42,623 nt of DNA from Actinomycetes bacterium (GCA_023460175.1 JAEWRC010000136.1:1-42623); one strand, 5' to 3'. Positions 8,092 to 16,182 are shown, numbered from the stretch's first letter. Program-made: numbers and translations. The notes: generated by a model not told the origin, from the sequence alone.

Positions 8092-8109
8092 AACAAATTT
8101 CTGTTCAAC
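8092..8109 (+). promoter_or_regulatory. repeated AT-rich motif, copy 2
   Basis: AACAAATTTCTGTTCAAC, directly after the micro-ORF stop and 47 bases before the ATPase start. It contains the dyad AACA-N6-TGTT. It matches copy 1 at 14 of 18 positions. Its place inside an apparent operon suggests an internal promoter or operator. Confidence 0.45.
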
Positions 8110-8111
8110 TG

Positions 8112-8128
8112 CCGCCGCCGTGCGGCGG
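8112..8128 (+). promoter_or_regulatory. GC hairpin in the leader of the MoxR-type ATPase gene
   Basis: CCGCCGC-CGT-GCGGCGG: a perfect 7-bp stem with a 3-base loop, just after motif copy 2 and 28 bases before the ATPase ATG. No T-run follows. It could pause or separate transcription, or shape mRNA stability. Confidence 0.35.
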
Positions 8129-8156
8129 AGGGGCGGATGCGACGAAAGGTATCTAG

Positions 8157-9005
8157 ATGTCGAACGAGTCCGGGCTTGCCTACCAGAACGGTGCGCGTCC
8201 GCAGACCGAGAGCGCCCGCCCGTACTACCAGGCGGTCGGCAACGAGGAGACGGTGTTCAAGGCGGCCTACCGGCAGGGCCTGTCGCTGGTGCTGAAGGGC
8301 CCGACCGGCTGCGGCAAGACTCGCTTCGTCGAGGCCATGGCCCACGACCTGGGCCGGCCGCTGATCACCGTGGCCTGCCACGACGACCTGACCACCGCCG
8401 ACCTCGTCGGTCGCTACCTGCTTCGCGGCGACGAGACGGTCTGGGTCGACGGGCCGCTGACGCGGGCCGTGCGCGAGGGGGCGATCTGCTACCTCGACGA
8501 GGTCGTGGAGGCCCGCCAGGACACCACGGTCGTTCTGCATCCCCTGGCCGACTACCGTCGGCAACTGCCGATCGAGCGGCTCGGCGTCACCCTGGATGCC
8601 GCCCCCGGCTTCGGTCTGGTGGTGTCGTACAACCCCGGCTATCAGAGCGTGCTCAAGGACCTCAAGGACTCGACCCGGCAGCGCATGGTCGCCATCGAGT
8701 TCGGCTTCCCGCAACCGGATGTCGAGGAGGGGATCATCGCCCGCGAGGGGGGCGTGGACCGCGCCACCGCGGTGGAACTGGTGCGGTTCGGTCAGGCGAT
8801 CCGACGCCTCGAGACCGGCGGGTTGCGCGAGGTGGCCTCCACCCGGGTGCTCATCGCGGCGGGCCGCTTGATCGCCGAGGGCCTTTCCATCGCCGAGGCC
8901 GCCCGCGTGGCCATCGCCGGACCGCTGACCGACGACGTGGCGGTGACCCGCGGGCTCAACGAGATGATCGACATCTATCTGGGCGAGGCGGCGCCCGGCC
9001 ATTGA
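8157..9005 (+). CDS. MoxR-class AAA+ ATPase, NorQ/CbbQ family
   Basis: 282 aa, normal for the family. Walker A is at residues 48-55 (GPTGCGKT) and Walker B at about 111-115 (CYLDE). The sensor region includes VVSYNPGYQS, and a CbbQ-type C-terminal domain follows (about 180-275). NorQ/CbbQ ATPases form hexameric rings that, with a VWA partner, activate nitric-oxide reductase or Rubisco. Here the VWA partner lies directly upstream, but neither client is encoded in the window. ATG 8157 follows GAAAGG. The gene is followed by a perfect 16-bp palindrome and motif copy 3, so it may end a transcription unit. Confidence 0.9.
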   Translation: MSNESGLAYQNGARPQTESARPYYQAVGNEETVFKAAYRQGLSLVLKGPTGCGKTRFVEAMAHDLGRPLITVACHDDLTTADLVGRYLLRGDETVWVDGPLTRAVREGAICYLDEVVEARQDTTVVLHPLADYRRQLPIERLGVTLDAAPGFGLVVSYNPGYQSVLKDLKDSTRQRMVAIEFGFPQPDVEEGIIAREGGVDRATAVELVRFGQAIRRLETGGLREVASTRVLIAAGRLIAEGLSIAEAARVAIAGPLTDDVAVTRGLNEMIDIYLGEAAPGH

Positions 9006-9008
9006 TCT

Positions 9009-9024
9009 GCGGCGGCGCCGCCGC
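9009..9024. promoter_or_regulatory. perfect 16-bp GC palindrome after the ATPase gene
   Basis: GCGGCGGCGCCGCCGC is fully self-complementary and begins four bases after the ATPase stop. It could form a short hairpin or be a protein site. No T-run, so intrinsic termination is doubtful. Confidence 0.3.
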
Positions 9025-9033
9025 TAGGGTCTA

Positions 9034-9051
9034 AACAAATATTAGGTTTCA
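9034..9051 (+). promoter_or_regulatory. repeated AT-rich motif, copy 3
   Basis: AACAAATATTAGGTTTCA, 41 bases before the start of the binding-protein gene. It shares AACARATWTY with copies 1 and 2 and is flanked by AAAC...GTTT. It is the most divergent of the three copies. Confidence 0.4.
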
Positions 9052-9092
9052 TATCCCACGCGTCGGTGACCGGCGCCGCCCACGGAGGTCAG

Positions 9093-10211
9093 ATGTCCTA
9101 CGAGAGCACCGCAGAGCCCATCAAGGTCGGCTATCTGATGGACTTCACCCTGCCCCCGGGATTCCCGGAGGAACTGCTGAGCTCGTTCACCCGGACCTTC
9201 GATCTGGTCTTCGAGGAGGCCGTCGAGCAGGGCCTGATGGACCGTCCGGTCCAGATGATCTACCGCGAGGTCGAGGGGCTGCCCAAGGGTTCGGTCAAGG
9301 CGGTCATCGACGCGTACGGCGAACTCGTCGACGAGGGCTGCCTGGTGGTCTTCGGGCCGAACATCACCGACAACTGCGTGCCGCTGCGGGAGGCGATCGA
9401 GGAGCGGTTCAAGGTGCCGGCGATCAGCGTCACCGGCACCGACGACTGGCTGGGTGAATGGACCTTCGCCTTCCCGCAGGGGTCGATGACCGACGAGCCG
9501 ATCTTCCTGATCGACCTGGTGGCCAAGCGTGGGCTGAAGGAGATCGGGGTCCTCGTCGAGCAGAACCTCATCGGCGAGAGCTATCTGAAGAACCTGCGGA
9601 GTGCTGCCGCCCGCAAGGGAATTCGGATTGTCGCCGAGGCGGCCATCGCGCAGACCGCGCAGGACATCAACGCGGCGGTCGCCACGCTGCACGAGGCCAA
9701 GGCCGAGGCGATCGTGCACCTCGGGTTCGGCTTCGGCGTCGTGTTCATCAACCCCGCCCTCGAGGCCGTCGACTGGGATCCGCCCCGGTTCACCACCACC
9801 GCGTTCCAGAATGCCTGGGTCAACCCGGTCATGTGGAACGCGTTTTTGGGCTGGATCGGGGTGGACCAGTACGACGAGGGCAACGCGGTGGGGCAGGCCT
9901 GGCTGGACCGGTACGCGCAGCGGTATGACGGCAGCCGGCCCGAGTACTGCGTGTCGGTGGTCAACCACGACGTCGCGGCCACCCTGGTGCGGGCCTTCAC
10001 CGACGCCCACCCGCTGAGTCCGCGCGGGGTCAAGGAGGCGCTCGAACGGGTCAAGGTGATGCCCGCCGCCTCCGGGGCGCCGGGAACCCGCGTCTCCCTG
10101 GGTAAGTGGACGCGTCGGGCGTGGATGGGATCGGGGTATCTGGTGGCGCGCACCCTCGATGCCGACGGCATCAACTCGCATCTGGTCGATCGTTTCGGAG
10201 AGGACACCTGA
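9093..10211 (+). CDS. type 1 periplasmic-binding-fold protein lacking an export signal
   Basis: 372 aa of the branched-chain amino acid/amide binding protein type (Peripla_BP_6): an N-terminal lobe with IKVGYLMDF, CLVVFGPNITDN and VPAISVTGTDDW, then a second lobe with EIGVLVEQNLIGESYL and AEAIVHLGFGFG. Exported members carry a Sec signal or lipobox; here the domain starts at about residue 9 with no hydrophobic segment and no Cys. No ABC permease or ATPase gene is in the window. It is therefore likely cytoplasmic, as a ligand sensor or a carrier for a pathway intermediate, which is inference. ATG 9093 follows GGAGG at 9084-9088. It is probably co-transcribed with the AveC-like gene. Confidence 0.75.
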   Translation: MSYESTAEPIKVGYLMDFTLPPGFPEELLSSFTRTFDLVFEEAVEQGLMDRPVQMIYREVEGLPKGSVKAVIDAYGELVDEGCLVVFGPNITDNCVPLREAIEERFKVPAISVTGTDDWLGEWTFAFPQGSMTDEPIFLIDLVAKRGLKEIGVLVEQNLIGESYLKNLRSAAARKGIRIVAEAAIAQTAQDINAAVATLHEAKAEAIVHLGFGFGVVFINPALEAVDWDPPRFTTTAFQNAWVNPVMWNAFLGWIGVDQYDEGNAVGQAWLDRYAQRYDGSRPEYCVSVVNHDVAATLVRAFTDAHPLSPRGVKEALERVKVMPAASGAPGTRVSLGKWTRRAWMGSGYLVARTLDADGINSHLVDRFGEDT

Positions 10212-10242
10212 TGATGTTGCGGATACCGACTCGAGTCCCGCG

Positions 10243-11388
10243 GTGACCACCGAGGAGTACGCGCCGCTGACCGCCGAGAAGGCCACGGCCGGAAAGGGTT
10301 CAGTCAAGCGGACCGGACCCAACTGGGGCCGCTGGTTGGGCGCCTTCGCCCTGCTCGCGTTCTTCAGCCTGTTCGTCGCGTTCGCCCGGACCGAGGTCCA
10401 CCCCCGGGTGGCGAACCCCGACGTCGAGGGCCGGCCGCGGCCGGTGGAGTTCCTGTTCGGCTTCGACGGCTGGTTGTGGGTGCACCAGATCGGGACCGTG
10501 GTCCTGCTGGTGATCCTGGTCGCGATCTTCGTGCGGGGATGGCGCCGCGACCCCGGCAGCCCGATCATGCTGATGTTCCTGTGCACCACCCTGATCGTGT
10601 GGCAGGACCCCATCATGAACTGGGCCCCGTTCGCGGTCTACAACCCCGAGTTGATCCACTGGCCCGAGAACTGGCCGCTGATCATGCTGAGCCCGACCGT
10701 CGAGCCGTTCATCGTATTCGGTTACGTCGCCTTCTATTTCGCCCCGTTCTTCCCGGCGATCTGGATCGTCCGCAAGCTGCAGGCCAAGCACGGACCCACC
10801 GCGTTCGTGTCCCGGCACCCACTGATCAGCCTGGGCTCGATCACGCTGGTGATCGGGTTCGTCTTCGACGCCATCCTCGAGGTGAGCCTGGTCCGCACCG
10901 GTCTCTACATCTACTCGCAGGCCATCCCGTTCGGGACGTTGTTCCCCGGCACCACATTCCAGTTCCCGCTGATCTGGGAGTCGCTGGCCGTGACGTTCGT
11001 GATGGTCCCGGCCGCGGTGCTCTGCTACCGCGACGACACGGGCAAGTCGGTGGCCGAGAAGCTCGCCGCCCGGGCGCGGCTGTTCCCGAGCAAGCCGGTG
11101 CTGGGCACCTTCCTGGTGATGTTCGTGATCATCAACGTCGCCTACTTCGCCTACGGCAGCTGGTTCTGGGCGATCAAGGCCAGCGGTGCGGCCACCGCTG
11201 TCGCCTGTCCGTGGCCGTATCCCGAGGCGAAAGTCTATGATCCGCAGGGCTACTACCGGGCGAACGGCGCCGAGGGGCCGTACTCGGTCGGGAAGTGGGC
11301 CACCTGGCAGCAGGGGCCGTTCCAAGACCTCGACGTCGAACTGGGTTCCAAGGGTGATCGGTGCGCACCGGAGAACGCGAATGGGTGA
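10243..11388 (+). CDS. AveC-like (spirocyclase family) integral membrane protein
   Basis: About 381 aa with seven or so predicted membrane helices, including FALLAFFSLFVAFA, TVVLLVILVAIFV, FIVFGYVAFYFAPF, LGSITLVIGFVFDA and LVMFVIINVAYFAY. The pattern of WQDPIMNW and YNPELIHWPENWP between helices matches the AveC family. AveC acts in avermectin spiroketal formation, but mycobacterial members are uncharacterised. The start is uncertain: GTG 10243 has a weak ribosome site. ATG 10211, which overlaps the previous stop, is out of frame and hits a stop after 11 codons, so a sequencing or frameshift error near 10211-10242 is possible. Its end overlaps the next gene by eight bases. Confidence 0.75.
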   Translation: MTTEEYAPLTAEKATAGKGSVKRTGPNWGRWLGAFALLAFFSLFVAFARTEVHPRVANPDVEGRPRPVEFLFGFDGWLWVHQIGTVVLLVILVAIFVRGWRRDPGSPIMLMFLCTTLIVWQDPIMNWAPFAVYNPELIHWPENWPLIMLSPTVEPFIVFGYVAFYFAPFFPAIWIVRKLQAKHGPTAFVSRHPLISLGSITLVIGFVFDAILEVSLVRTGLYIYSQAIPFGTLFPGTTFQFPLIWESLAVTFVMVPAAVLCYRDDTGKSVAEKLAARARLFPSKPVLGTFLVMFVIINVAYFAYGSWFWAIKASGAATAVACPWPYPEAKVYDPQGYYRANGAEGPYSVGKWATWQQGPFQDLDVELGSKGDRCAPENANG

Positions 11389-12415
11389 GCCGCGTTCGGT
11401 TGTCATCACCGGTGCGTCACGCGGATTGGGGTTCGCCTCAGTCGTGCGCCTGCACCGCGACGGGTGGCGCGTGGTCGCGGCGATGCGATCGCCGGAGAAG
11501 GGGATGCCGCTGCTGCGCGAGGCCCTCGGCGTCGGTGAGTCCGACGACCGGCTCATCGGCGTCCAGTTGGACCTGATGGATGCGGCGTCGATCGCCGCCG
11601 CCGCCAAATCGATCGAGGAGGCCGTCGGCGCACCCCATGCGTTGGTGCACAACGCGGGCATCTCGGCGGCCGGAATGGTCGAGGAGACCTCCCCGGAACT
11701 CTGGGAGCGGATGTTCGCGACCAACGTCTTCGGTCCGGTGGCGCTCACCAAGGCGCTGCTACCCGCCATGCGCGAGGCCGGCCATGGTCGCATCGTGCTG
11801 ATCTCGAGCGCGGCCGGTGTGCGTGGAATGCCCGCCACCGCACCGTATTCGGCGGTCAAAGGGGCGCTGGAGCGCTGGGGCGAAGCGATGGCCGGGGAGG
11901 TGGCGCCATTCGGGATCGGCGTGTCGGTGCTGGTCACCGGGACCTATGACACCGACATCATCACCGACGCCGGGACCACCGACGACCGGGATCTGGGCGG
12001 ACCGTACGCCCCGCACCACCGCACGATGGACAAGCGCGGGCGGGCCATGATGAAGCACGCCGCCCGCTCGCCCGAGACCTTCGCCGCGGGCCTGGCCAAG
12101 GCGCTCGACAGTGAGAAACCCTTCGCCAAGTCCGCGGTCGGACCGGATGCGCGAATGTTATTGGTCACCAACCGGTTACTGCCACCATCCGGGTTGCACC
12201 AGATGACGCGGGTGATGATGGGCATCCCGCGCCACGGCGCGATGCGTGGCGGTGCCTACCCGTTGACCGCCTCCCAGAAGGCGATGGTTCTTGCCGCCAA
12301 GGTGCTGCCGCGGCCGGTGCTGCAACGGCTCGCCGAGGTGGCGGCGCGCCGCCAGGCCGCCCGCCAGGACCCCGAACAGAACAGCCCCGAACAGAACAGT
12401 GAGAACGATGCCTGA
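11381..12415 (+). CDS. short-chain dehydrogenase/reductase
   Basis: 344 aa. A classical SDR fold has the cofactor motif TGASRGLG (residues 10-17), HNAGIS, and a catalytic Ser-Tyr-Lys set (ISSAAG, YSAVK). A C-terminal extension of about 80 residues beyond the usual 250 ends in a DPEQNSPEQNS repeat. It oxidises or reduces an alcohol/carbonyl with NAD(P). It overlaps the AveC-like gene by eight bases and the aldehyde dehydrogenase gene by eight bases, so the three are tightly coupled. Alcohol oxidation feeding the aldehyde dehydrogenase is a reasonable inference. The substrate is unknown. Confidence 0.88.
   Translation: MGEPRSVVITGASRGLGFASVVRLHRDGWRVVAAMRSPEKGMPLLREALGVGESDDRLIGVQLDLMDAASIAAAAKSIEEAVGAPHALVHNAGISAAGMVEETSPELWERMFATNVFGPVALTKALLPAMREAGHGRIVLISSAAGVRGMPATAPYSAVKGALERWGEAMAGEVAPFGIGVSVLVTGTYDTDIITDAGTTDDRDLGGPYAPHHRTMDKRGRAMMKHAARSPETFAAGLAKALDSEKPFAKSAVGPDARMLLVTNRLLPPSGLHQMTRVMMGIPRHGAMRGGAYPLTASQKAMVLAAKVLPRPVLQRLAEVAARRQAARQDPEQNSPEQNSENDA
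12371..12400 (+). repeat. 15-bp tandem duplication at the SDR 3' end
   Basis: CCCGAACAGAACAGC is followed directly by CCCGAACAGAACAGT (14 of 15 identical). It encodes PEQNS twice near the C-terminus. Probably slippage in a region that tolerates it. Confidence 0.8.
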
Positions 12416-13889
12416 GGCCGCCGCGCCCTACGAGTCCCGAATGCTGATCGACGGCAAGCTCGTCGACGGCGAAGCGGGCGTGTTCACCAACATCAATCCC
12501 GCGACCGAGGAGGCGCTCGGCGAGGTCGCCGACGCCTCGATCGCCGACATGGGGCGGGCCATCGACGCCGCCCGCCGCTCCTTCGACGAGACCGACTGGT
12601 CGACCGATCACCAGCTCCGGAAGCGCTGCCTGTTGCAGTTGCACGAGGCGATTGCCGGCGAAATCGAGGAACTGCGCGAGGAATTGATCCGGGAGGTCGG
12701 CGCCCCGCGCGCGGTGACCCACGGTCCGCAGCTGGACGCCCCGTTCGCCGACGGGCTCAAGTATCCCGCCGGGTTGATCGACACCTTCCCGTGGGAGACC
12801 GACCTCGGCGACACCGTGGTGTCGGTGACCGGCGTCAACACCACCCGCAAGGTCTGGCACGAACCGGTCGGAGTGGTCGGGGCCATCGTGCCGTGGAACT
12901 TTCCCTTCGAGGTCAGCATCAACAAGCTCGGCCAGGCGCTGGCGGCGGGCAACACCGTGGTCCTCAAGCCCGCCCCCGACACCCCGTTCAACGCCACCCG
13001 GCTCGGCCGGCTGATCGCCGAGAACACCGACATCCCGGCCGGTGTGGTGAACGTGGTCACGGCCTCGGACCACCTCGTCGGCGAGGAACTGACGACCTCG
13101 CCGAAGGTCGACATGATCTCCTTCACCGGTTCGACCGCGGTGGGCAAGCGGATCATGGAAAAGGGCGCCGCCACCATGAAGCGGCTGTTCCTGGAACTCG
13201 GCGGCAAGTCGGCGACCATCGTGCTCGACGACGCCGACTTCAACACGGCCTGCCTGATCGGGATCGGCCCGCTGATGCACGCCGGCCAGGGCTGTGCCGC
13301 CCCCACCCGAATGCTGCTGCCGCGCTCCAGGTACGACGAGGGCATCGCGATCCTGCGGGGCATCTACGAGAACATCGCCGCGGGGGACCCGCAGGACCCG
13401 GGCACACTGTGCGGCCCGGTGATCTCGGCCAAGCAGCAGGCCCGCATCCTCGGCTACATCCGCAAGGGCGTCGACGAGGGCGCGACGATGCTGGTGGGCA
13501 GCACCGAGGCGCCGACGGGCTTCGACAAGGGATTCTGGGTCAGCCCAACCCTTTTCACCGATGTCGACAACAGCATGGTCATCGCGCAGGAGGAGATCTT
13601 CGGCCCGGTGCTGGCGGTGATCCCGTATGAGGATGAGGATGACGCGGTGCGCATCGCCAACGACAGTCCCTACGGTCTGGCCGGCAACGTGATGTCGGGC
13701 TCGCTGGACCGGTCGCTGGCGGTCGCCAAGCGGCTGCGCGCGGGGTTCATCGGGCTCAACGGCACCGCCGGCTACGGGGCCGACACCCCGTTCGGCGGCT
13801 ACAAGGACAGCGGCGTCGGCCGACAGAACGGCCTCGTCGGCTTCAGCCAGTACACCGAGGTGAAATCGGTGGCCTACCCGGCCCAATAG
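12408..13889 (+). CDS. NAD(P)-dependent aldehyde dehydrogenase
   Basis: 493 aa, the usual length. Seen in order: the substrate/cofactor motif PWNFPFE (162-168), the Rossmann motif FTGSTAVGK (239-247), the general base E263 in LELGGKSA, the nucleophile C296 in GQGCAAPTR, and EEIFGPVL near the C-terminus. It should oxidise an aldehyde to an acid in the cytoplasm. It sits between an SDR and a P450 in one operon, which suggests stepwise oxidation of a P450- or SDR-derived product. ATG 12408 overlaps the SDR stop by eight bases. The exact substrate is unknown; the sequence does not suggest methylmalonate-semialdehyde or betaine-aldehyde types in particular. Confidence 0.92.
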   Translation: MPEAAAPYESRMLIDGKLVDGEAGVFTNINPATEEALGEVADASIADMGRAIDAARRSFDETDWSTDHQLRKRCLLQLHEAIAGEIEELREELIREVGAPRAVTHGPQLDAPFADGLKYPAGLIDTFPWETDLGDTVVSVTGVNTTRKVWHEPVGVVGAIVPWNFPFEVSINKLGQALAAGNTVVLKPAPDTPFNATRLGRLIAENTDIPAGVVNVVTASDHLVGEELTTSPKVDMISFTGSTAVGKRIMEKGAATMKRLFLELGGKSATIVLDDADFNTACLIGIGPLMHAGQGCAAPTRMLLPRSRYDEGIAILRGIYENIAAGDPQDPGTLCGPVISAKQQARILGYIRKGVDEGATMLVGSTEAPTGFDKGFWVSPTLFTDVDNSMVIAQEEIFGPVLAVIPYEDEDDAVRIANDSPYGLAGNVMSGSLDRSLAVAKRLRAGFIGLNGTAGYGADTPFGGYKDSGVGRQNGLVGFSQYTEVKSVAYPAQ

Positions 13890-13926
13890 CGTCCTGCGCA
13901 AGGCCTGTACCGCCCAAAGGAGCAGC

Positions 13927-15144
13927 ATGGAACAGCTTTTCGACGACCTCGAGGACTTCGGCTCGTTCGACGACGCGATCTCCGGCGACGTCCGTGACCC
14001 CTACACCGAGCTGGCTCGGCTGCGGAACTCCGAACCCGTCCAGCGGTTGGAGACCTCGGGGGCGCTCCCGCACGAGGAATCGCTGCCGATGTTCATCGTC
14101 TACCGCTACGAGGAGGCGCAGCAGATGCTGCGCGACAACGAGACGTTCTCCTCGGCGAGCGTCATCGCCGCGTTCGGCCCGGTGCTCGGCGAGAAGGTGA
14201 TGCTCGGCATGGATGAACCGGTGCACGGCCGGCTGCGCGCCCTGGTGCAGAAGGCGTTCGGCCAGAAGGCGCTGGCGCGCTGGGAGGACGAACTGGTCGG
14301 CCGGGTGGGCAACAGCCTGATCGACAAGTTCGCCCCGAACGGCAAGGCCGACCTGGTCAAGGAATTCACCTTCGACTATCCGAGCCAGATCATCGCCGGG
14401 TTGTTGGGCCTGCCGGAGGAGGACTATCCGCAGTTCCAGCGCTGGTCGATCTCGCTGCTGAGCTGGCTGATGAATCCCGAGCGCGGCCTGGCGGCCTCCG
14501 CGGCGCTGTGTGACTACTTCGCGCCCATCCTGGAGGCGCGCCGGATCGAACCGCGCGAGGACCTGATCAGCGCGCTGGCCGCCGCGGAGATCGACGGCGA
14601 GAAGCTGGCCGACGAGGAGATCTTCTCGTTCCTGCGGCTGCTGCTGCCGGCCGGCGTGGAGACCACCTATCGGGCGCTGGGCAGCCTGCTGCTGGCGCTG
14701 CTGTCGGATCCGGTGCAACTCGAGGCCATCCGCGCCGACCGCTCGTTGATCCCGCAGGCCATCGAGGAGGGGGTGCGCTGGGAGGCGCCGCTGCTCACCA
14801 TCACCCGGGTGGCCACCCGCGACACCGTGCTCGGTGGTGTACAGATCCCCGCGGGCGCGACGGTGATGCCCATGCTGGGTTCGGCGAACCGCCAGGACGA
14901 CCGGTACCCCGACCCCAACGCGTTCGACCTGTTCCGCACCCCCAAGGGCAACCTCGGCTGGGGCCACGGGGTCCACGTGTGCCTGGGCATGCACCTGGCG
15001 CGCCTCGAAATGCGCACCGCCATCAACCTTCTGCTGGATCGGCTGCCCAACCTTCGGCTGGATCCGGATGGCGACGACCCGCACATCCGCGGGCAGGTGT
15101 TCCGCTCACCGACCTCGGTCCCGGTCCTGTTCGACCCGCAGTAG
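13927..15144 (+). CDS. cytochrome P450 (divergent heme loop)
   Basis: 405 aa soluble bacterial P450. I-helix PAGVETT (241-247) supplies the oxygen-activating acid/Thr pair, ExxR is seen in EEGVRWE, and the heme Cys is C352 in WGHGVHVCLG. The usual Phe seven residues before the Cys is Trp (W345). It should hydroxylate a hydrophobic substrate using a ferredoxin, but no ferredoxin gene is adjacent; the nearest one is at 36220. It lies 37 bp after the aldehyde dehydrogenase, with AAAGGAG before ATG 13927, and is followed within nine bases by an SDR. It is clearly less similar to the other three P450s in the window than the 22277 and 33374 pair are to each other. Confidence 0.93.
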   Translation: MEQLFDDLEDFGSFDDAISGDVRDPYTELARLRNSEPVQRLETSGALPHEESLPMFIVYRYEEAQQMLRDNETFSSASVIAAFGPVLGEKVMLGMDEPVHGRLRALVQKAFGQKALARWEDELVGRVGNSLIDKFAPNGKADLVKEFTFDYPSQIIAGLLGLPEEDYPQFQRWSISLLSWLMNPERGLAASAALCDYFAPILEARRIEPREDLISALAAAEIDGEKLADEEIFSFLRLLLPAGVETTYRALGSLLLALLSDPVQLEAIRADRSLIPQAIEEGVRWEAPLLTITRVATRDTVLGGVQIPAGATVMPMLGSANRQDDRYPDPNAFDLFRTPKGNLGWGHGVHVCLGMHLARLEMRTAINLLLDRLPNLRLDPDGDDPHIRGQVFRSPTSVPVLFDPQ

Positions 15145-15152
15145 GCGAGGCC

Positions 15153-16082
15153 GTGGCAGAACTGCGTTTCGACGGCCGCGTCGCTGTCGTCACCGGAGCC
15201 GGCCGCGGCGTGGGCCGCGGCTATGCGCTGCTGCTCGCCGCCCGCGGCGCGGCCGTGGTGGTCGCCGACAACGGCGCGGGCATCGACGGGGCGGGCTCCT
15301 CGGCGACGCCGGCCCAACAGGTGGTGGACGAGATCAGCCGCGCCGGGGGACAGGCCGTCGCGTGTCACGCCTCGGTGGCCGAGGAGCGCGGCGCCCGCGC
15401 GGTCGTCGAGGCAGCCCTGGACACGTACGGACGCGTCGATACCGTCGTCAACAACGCCGGCATCCACGATCCGGCCCTCTTCGAGGACCTCACGATCGGG
15501 CAGATCCGAACGATGTTCGAGGTGCACTACTTCGGCACGGTCTTCGTTACCCAGGCCGTCTGGCCGCACTTCGTCGCAGCCGGCTACGGGCGGGTGGTCA
15601 ACACCGTCTCGGATGCGATGCTCGGCGGCATCCCTGAACTGAGCAGCTACGGCTCGGCCAAGGGGGCGGTGTTCGGGCTCACCCGCAACCTCGCCACCGA
15701 GGCGGCCCCGCACGGGATCGCGGTGAACGCGATCGCGCCGCGCGCCTTCACCCGGATGTCCGCCTCGCACGCCGACAAGGTCGCCGACGTGCTGTCGCTG
15801 AGCACCGAGGTGATGGACCAGATCAACGCCGGCATGCCGCCGGATCTCGTCGCCCCGGCCGCCGCGTTCCTGGCGCACGAGTCGTGTCCGCTCAACGGCG
15901 AGGTGCTGCAGGCCGGGATGGGCGGGGTCGCGCGGATGGCGATGGTGGTCAGCCAGGGCATATCGATGCCGTCGCTCACGATCGAGGACGTGGCCGACAA
16001 CCTCGACCGCATCATGGACCTCGAGGCGTCCGGCGTCACCGGTGCGGCCGCGCCCCCGCCGCTGAGGTCGTCCTCCACCTGA
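15153..16082 (+). CDS. SDR of the HSD17B4 / (3R)-hydroxyacyl-CoA dehydrogenase type
   Basis: 309 aa from GTG 15153 (GCGAGG upstream). Cofactor motif TGAGRGVG (14-21), NNAGIH and YGSAK are present. The longer loop after the second strand (VVVADNGAG...GAGSS) and the tail LVAPAAAFLAHESC with GEVLQAGMGG resemble the dehydrogenase domain of peroxisomal multifunctional enzyme 2, which oxidises 3-hydroxyacyl-CoA esters. It is a close paralogue of the SDR at 32099-33025. It is the last gene of the 6-16 kb block, followed by a GC hairpin. A hydroxyacyl-CoA or alicyclic alcohol substrate is inferred. Confidence 0.85.
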   Translation: MAELRFDGRVAVVTGAGRGVGRGYALLLAARGAAVVVADNGAGIDGAGSSATPAQQVVDEISRAGGQAVACHASVAEERGARAVVEAALDTYGRVDTVVNNAGIHDPALFEDLTIGQIRTMFEVHYFGTVFVTQAVWPHFVAAGYGRVVNTVSDAMLGGIPELSSYGSAKGAVFGLTRNLATEAAPHGIAVNAIAPRAFTRMSASHADKVADVLSLSTEVMDQINAGMPPDLVAPAAAFLAHESCPLNGEVLQAGMGGVARMAMVVSQGISMPSLTIEDVADNLDRIMDLEASGVTGAAAPPPLRSSST

Positions 16083-16117
16083 GAACCGGGGCGACTATCG
16101 TGTCTTGAGGTGCCGAT

Positions 16118-16132
16118 CCCCGGCCGCCGGGG
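16118..16132 (+). terminator. GC hairpin after the SDR gene
   Basis: CCCCGG-CCG-CCGGGG, a 6-bp stem, 35 bases after the SDR stop and before the MTHFR-like gene. No T-run, so it is only a candidate terminator of the type common in mycobacteria. Confidence 0.35.
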
Positions 16133-16182
16133 GTGGCGATGCGGCCACATCGACCGGCAAGCCGTCCTAGGAGCTATTTTCT

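Noticed and set aside
6299..9005. Naming the VWA/ATPase pair NorD/NorQ with nitric-oxide reductase activation
   Set aside because: No norB/norC or other NOR gene is in the window; family resemblance alone does not give the client.
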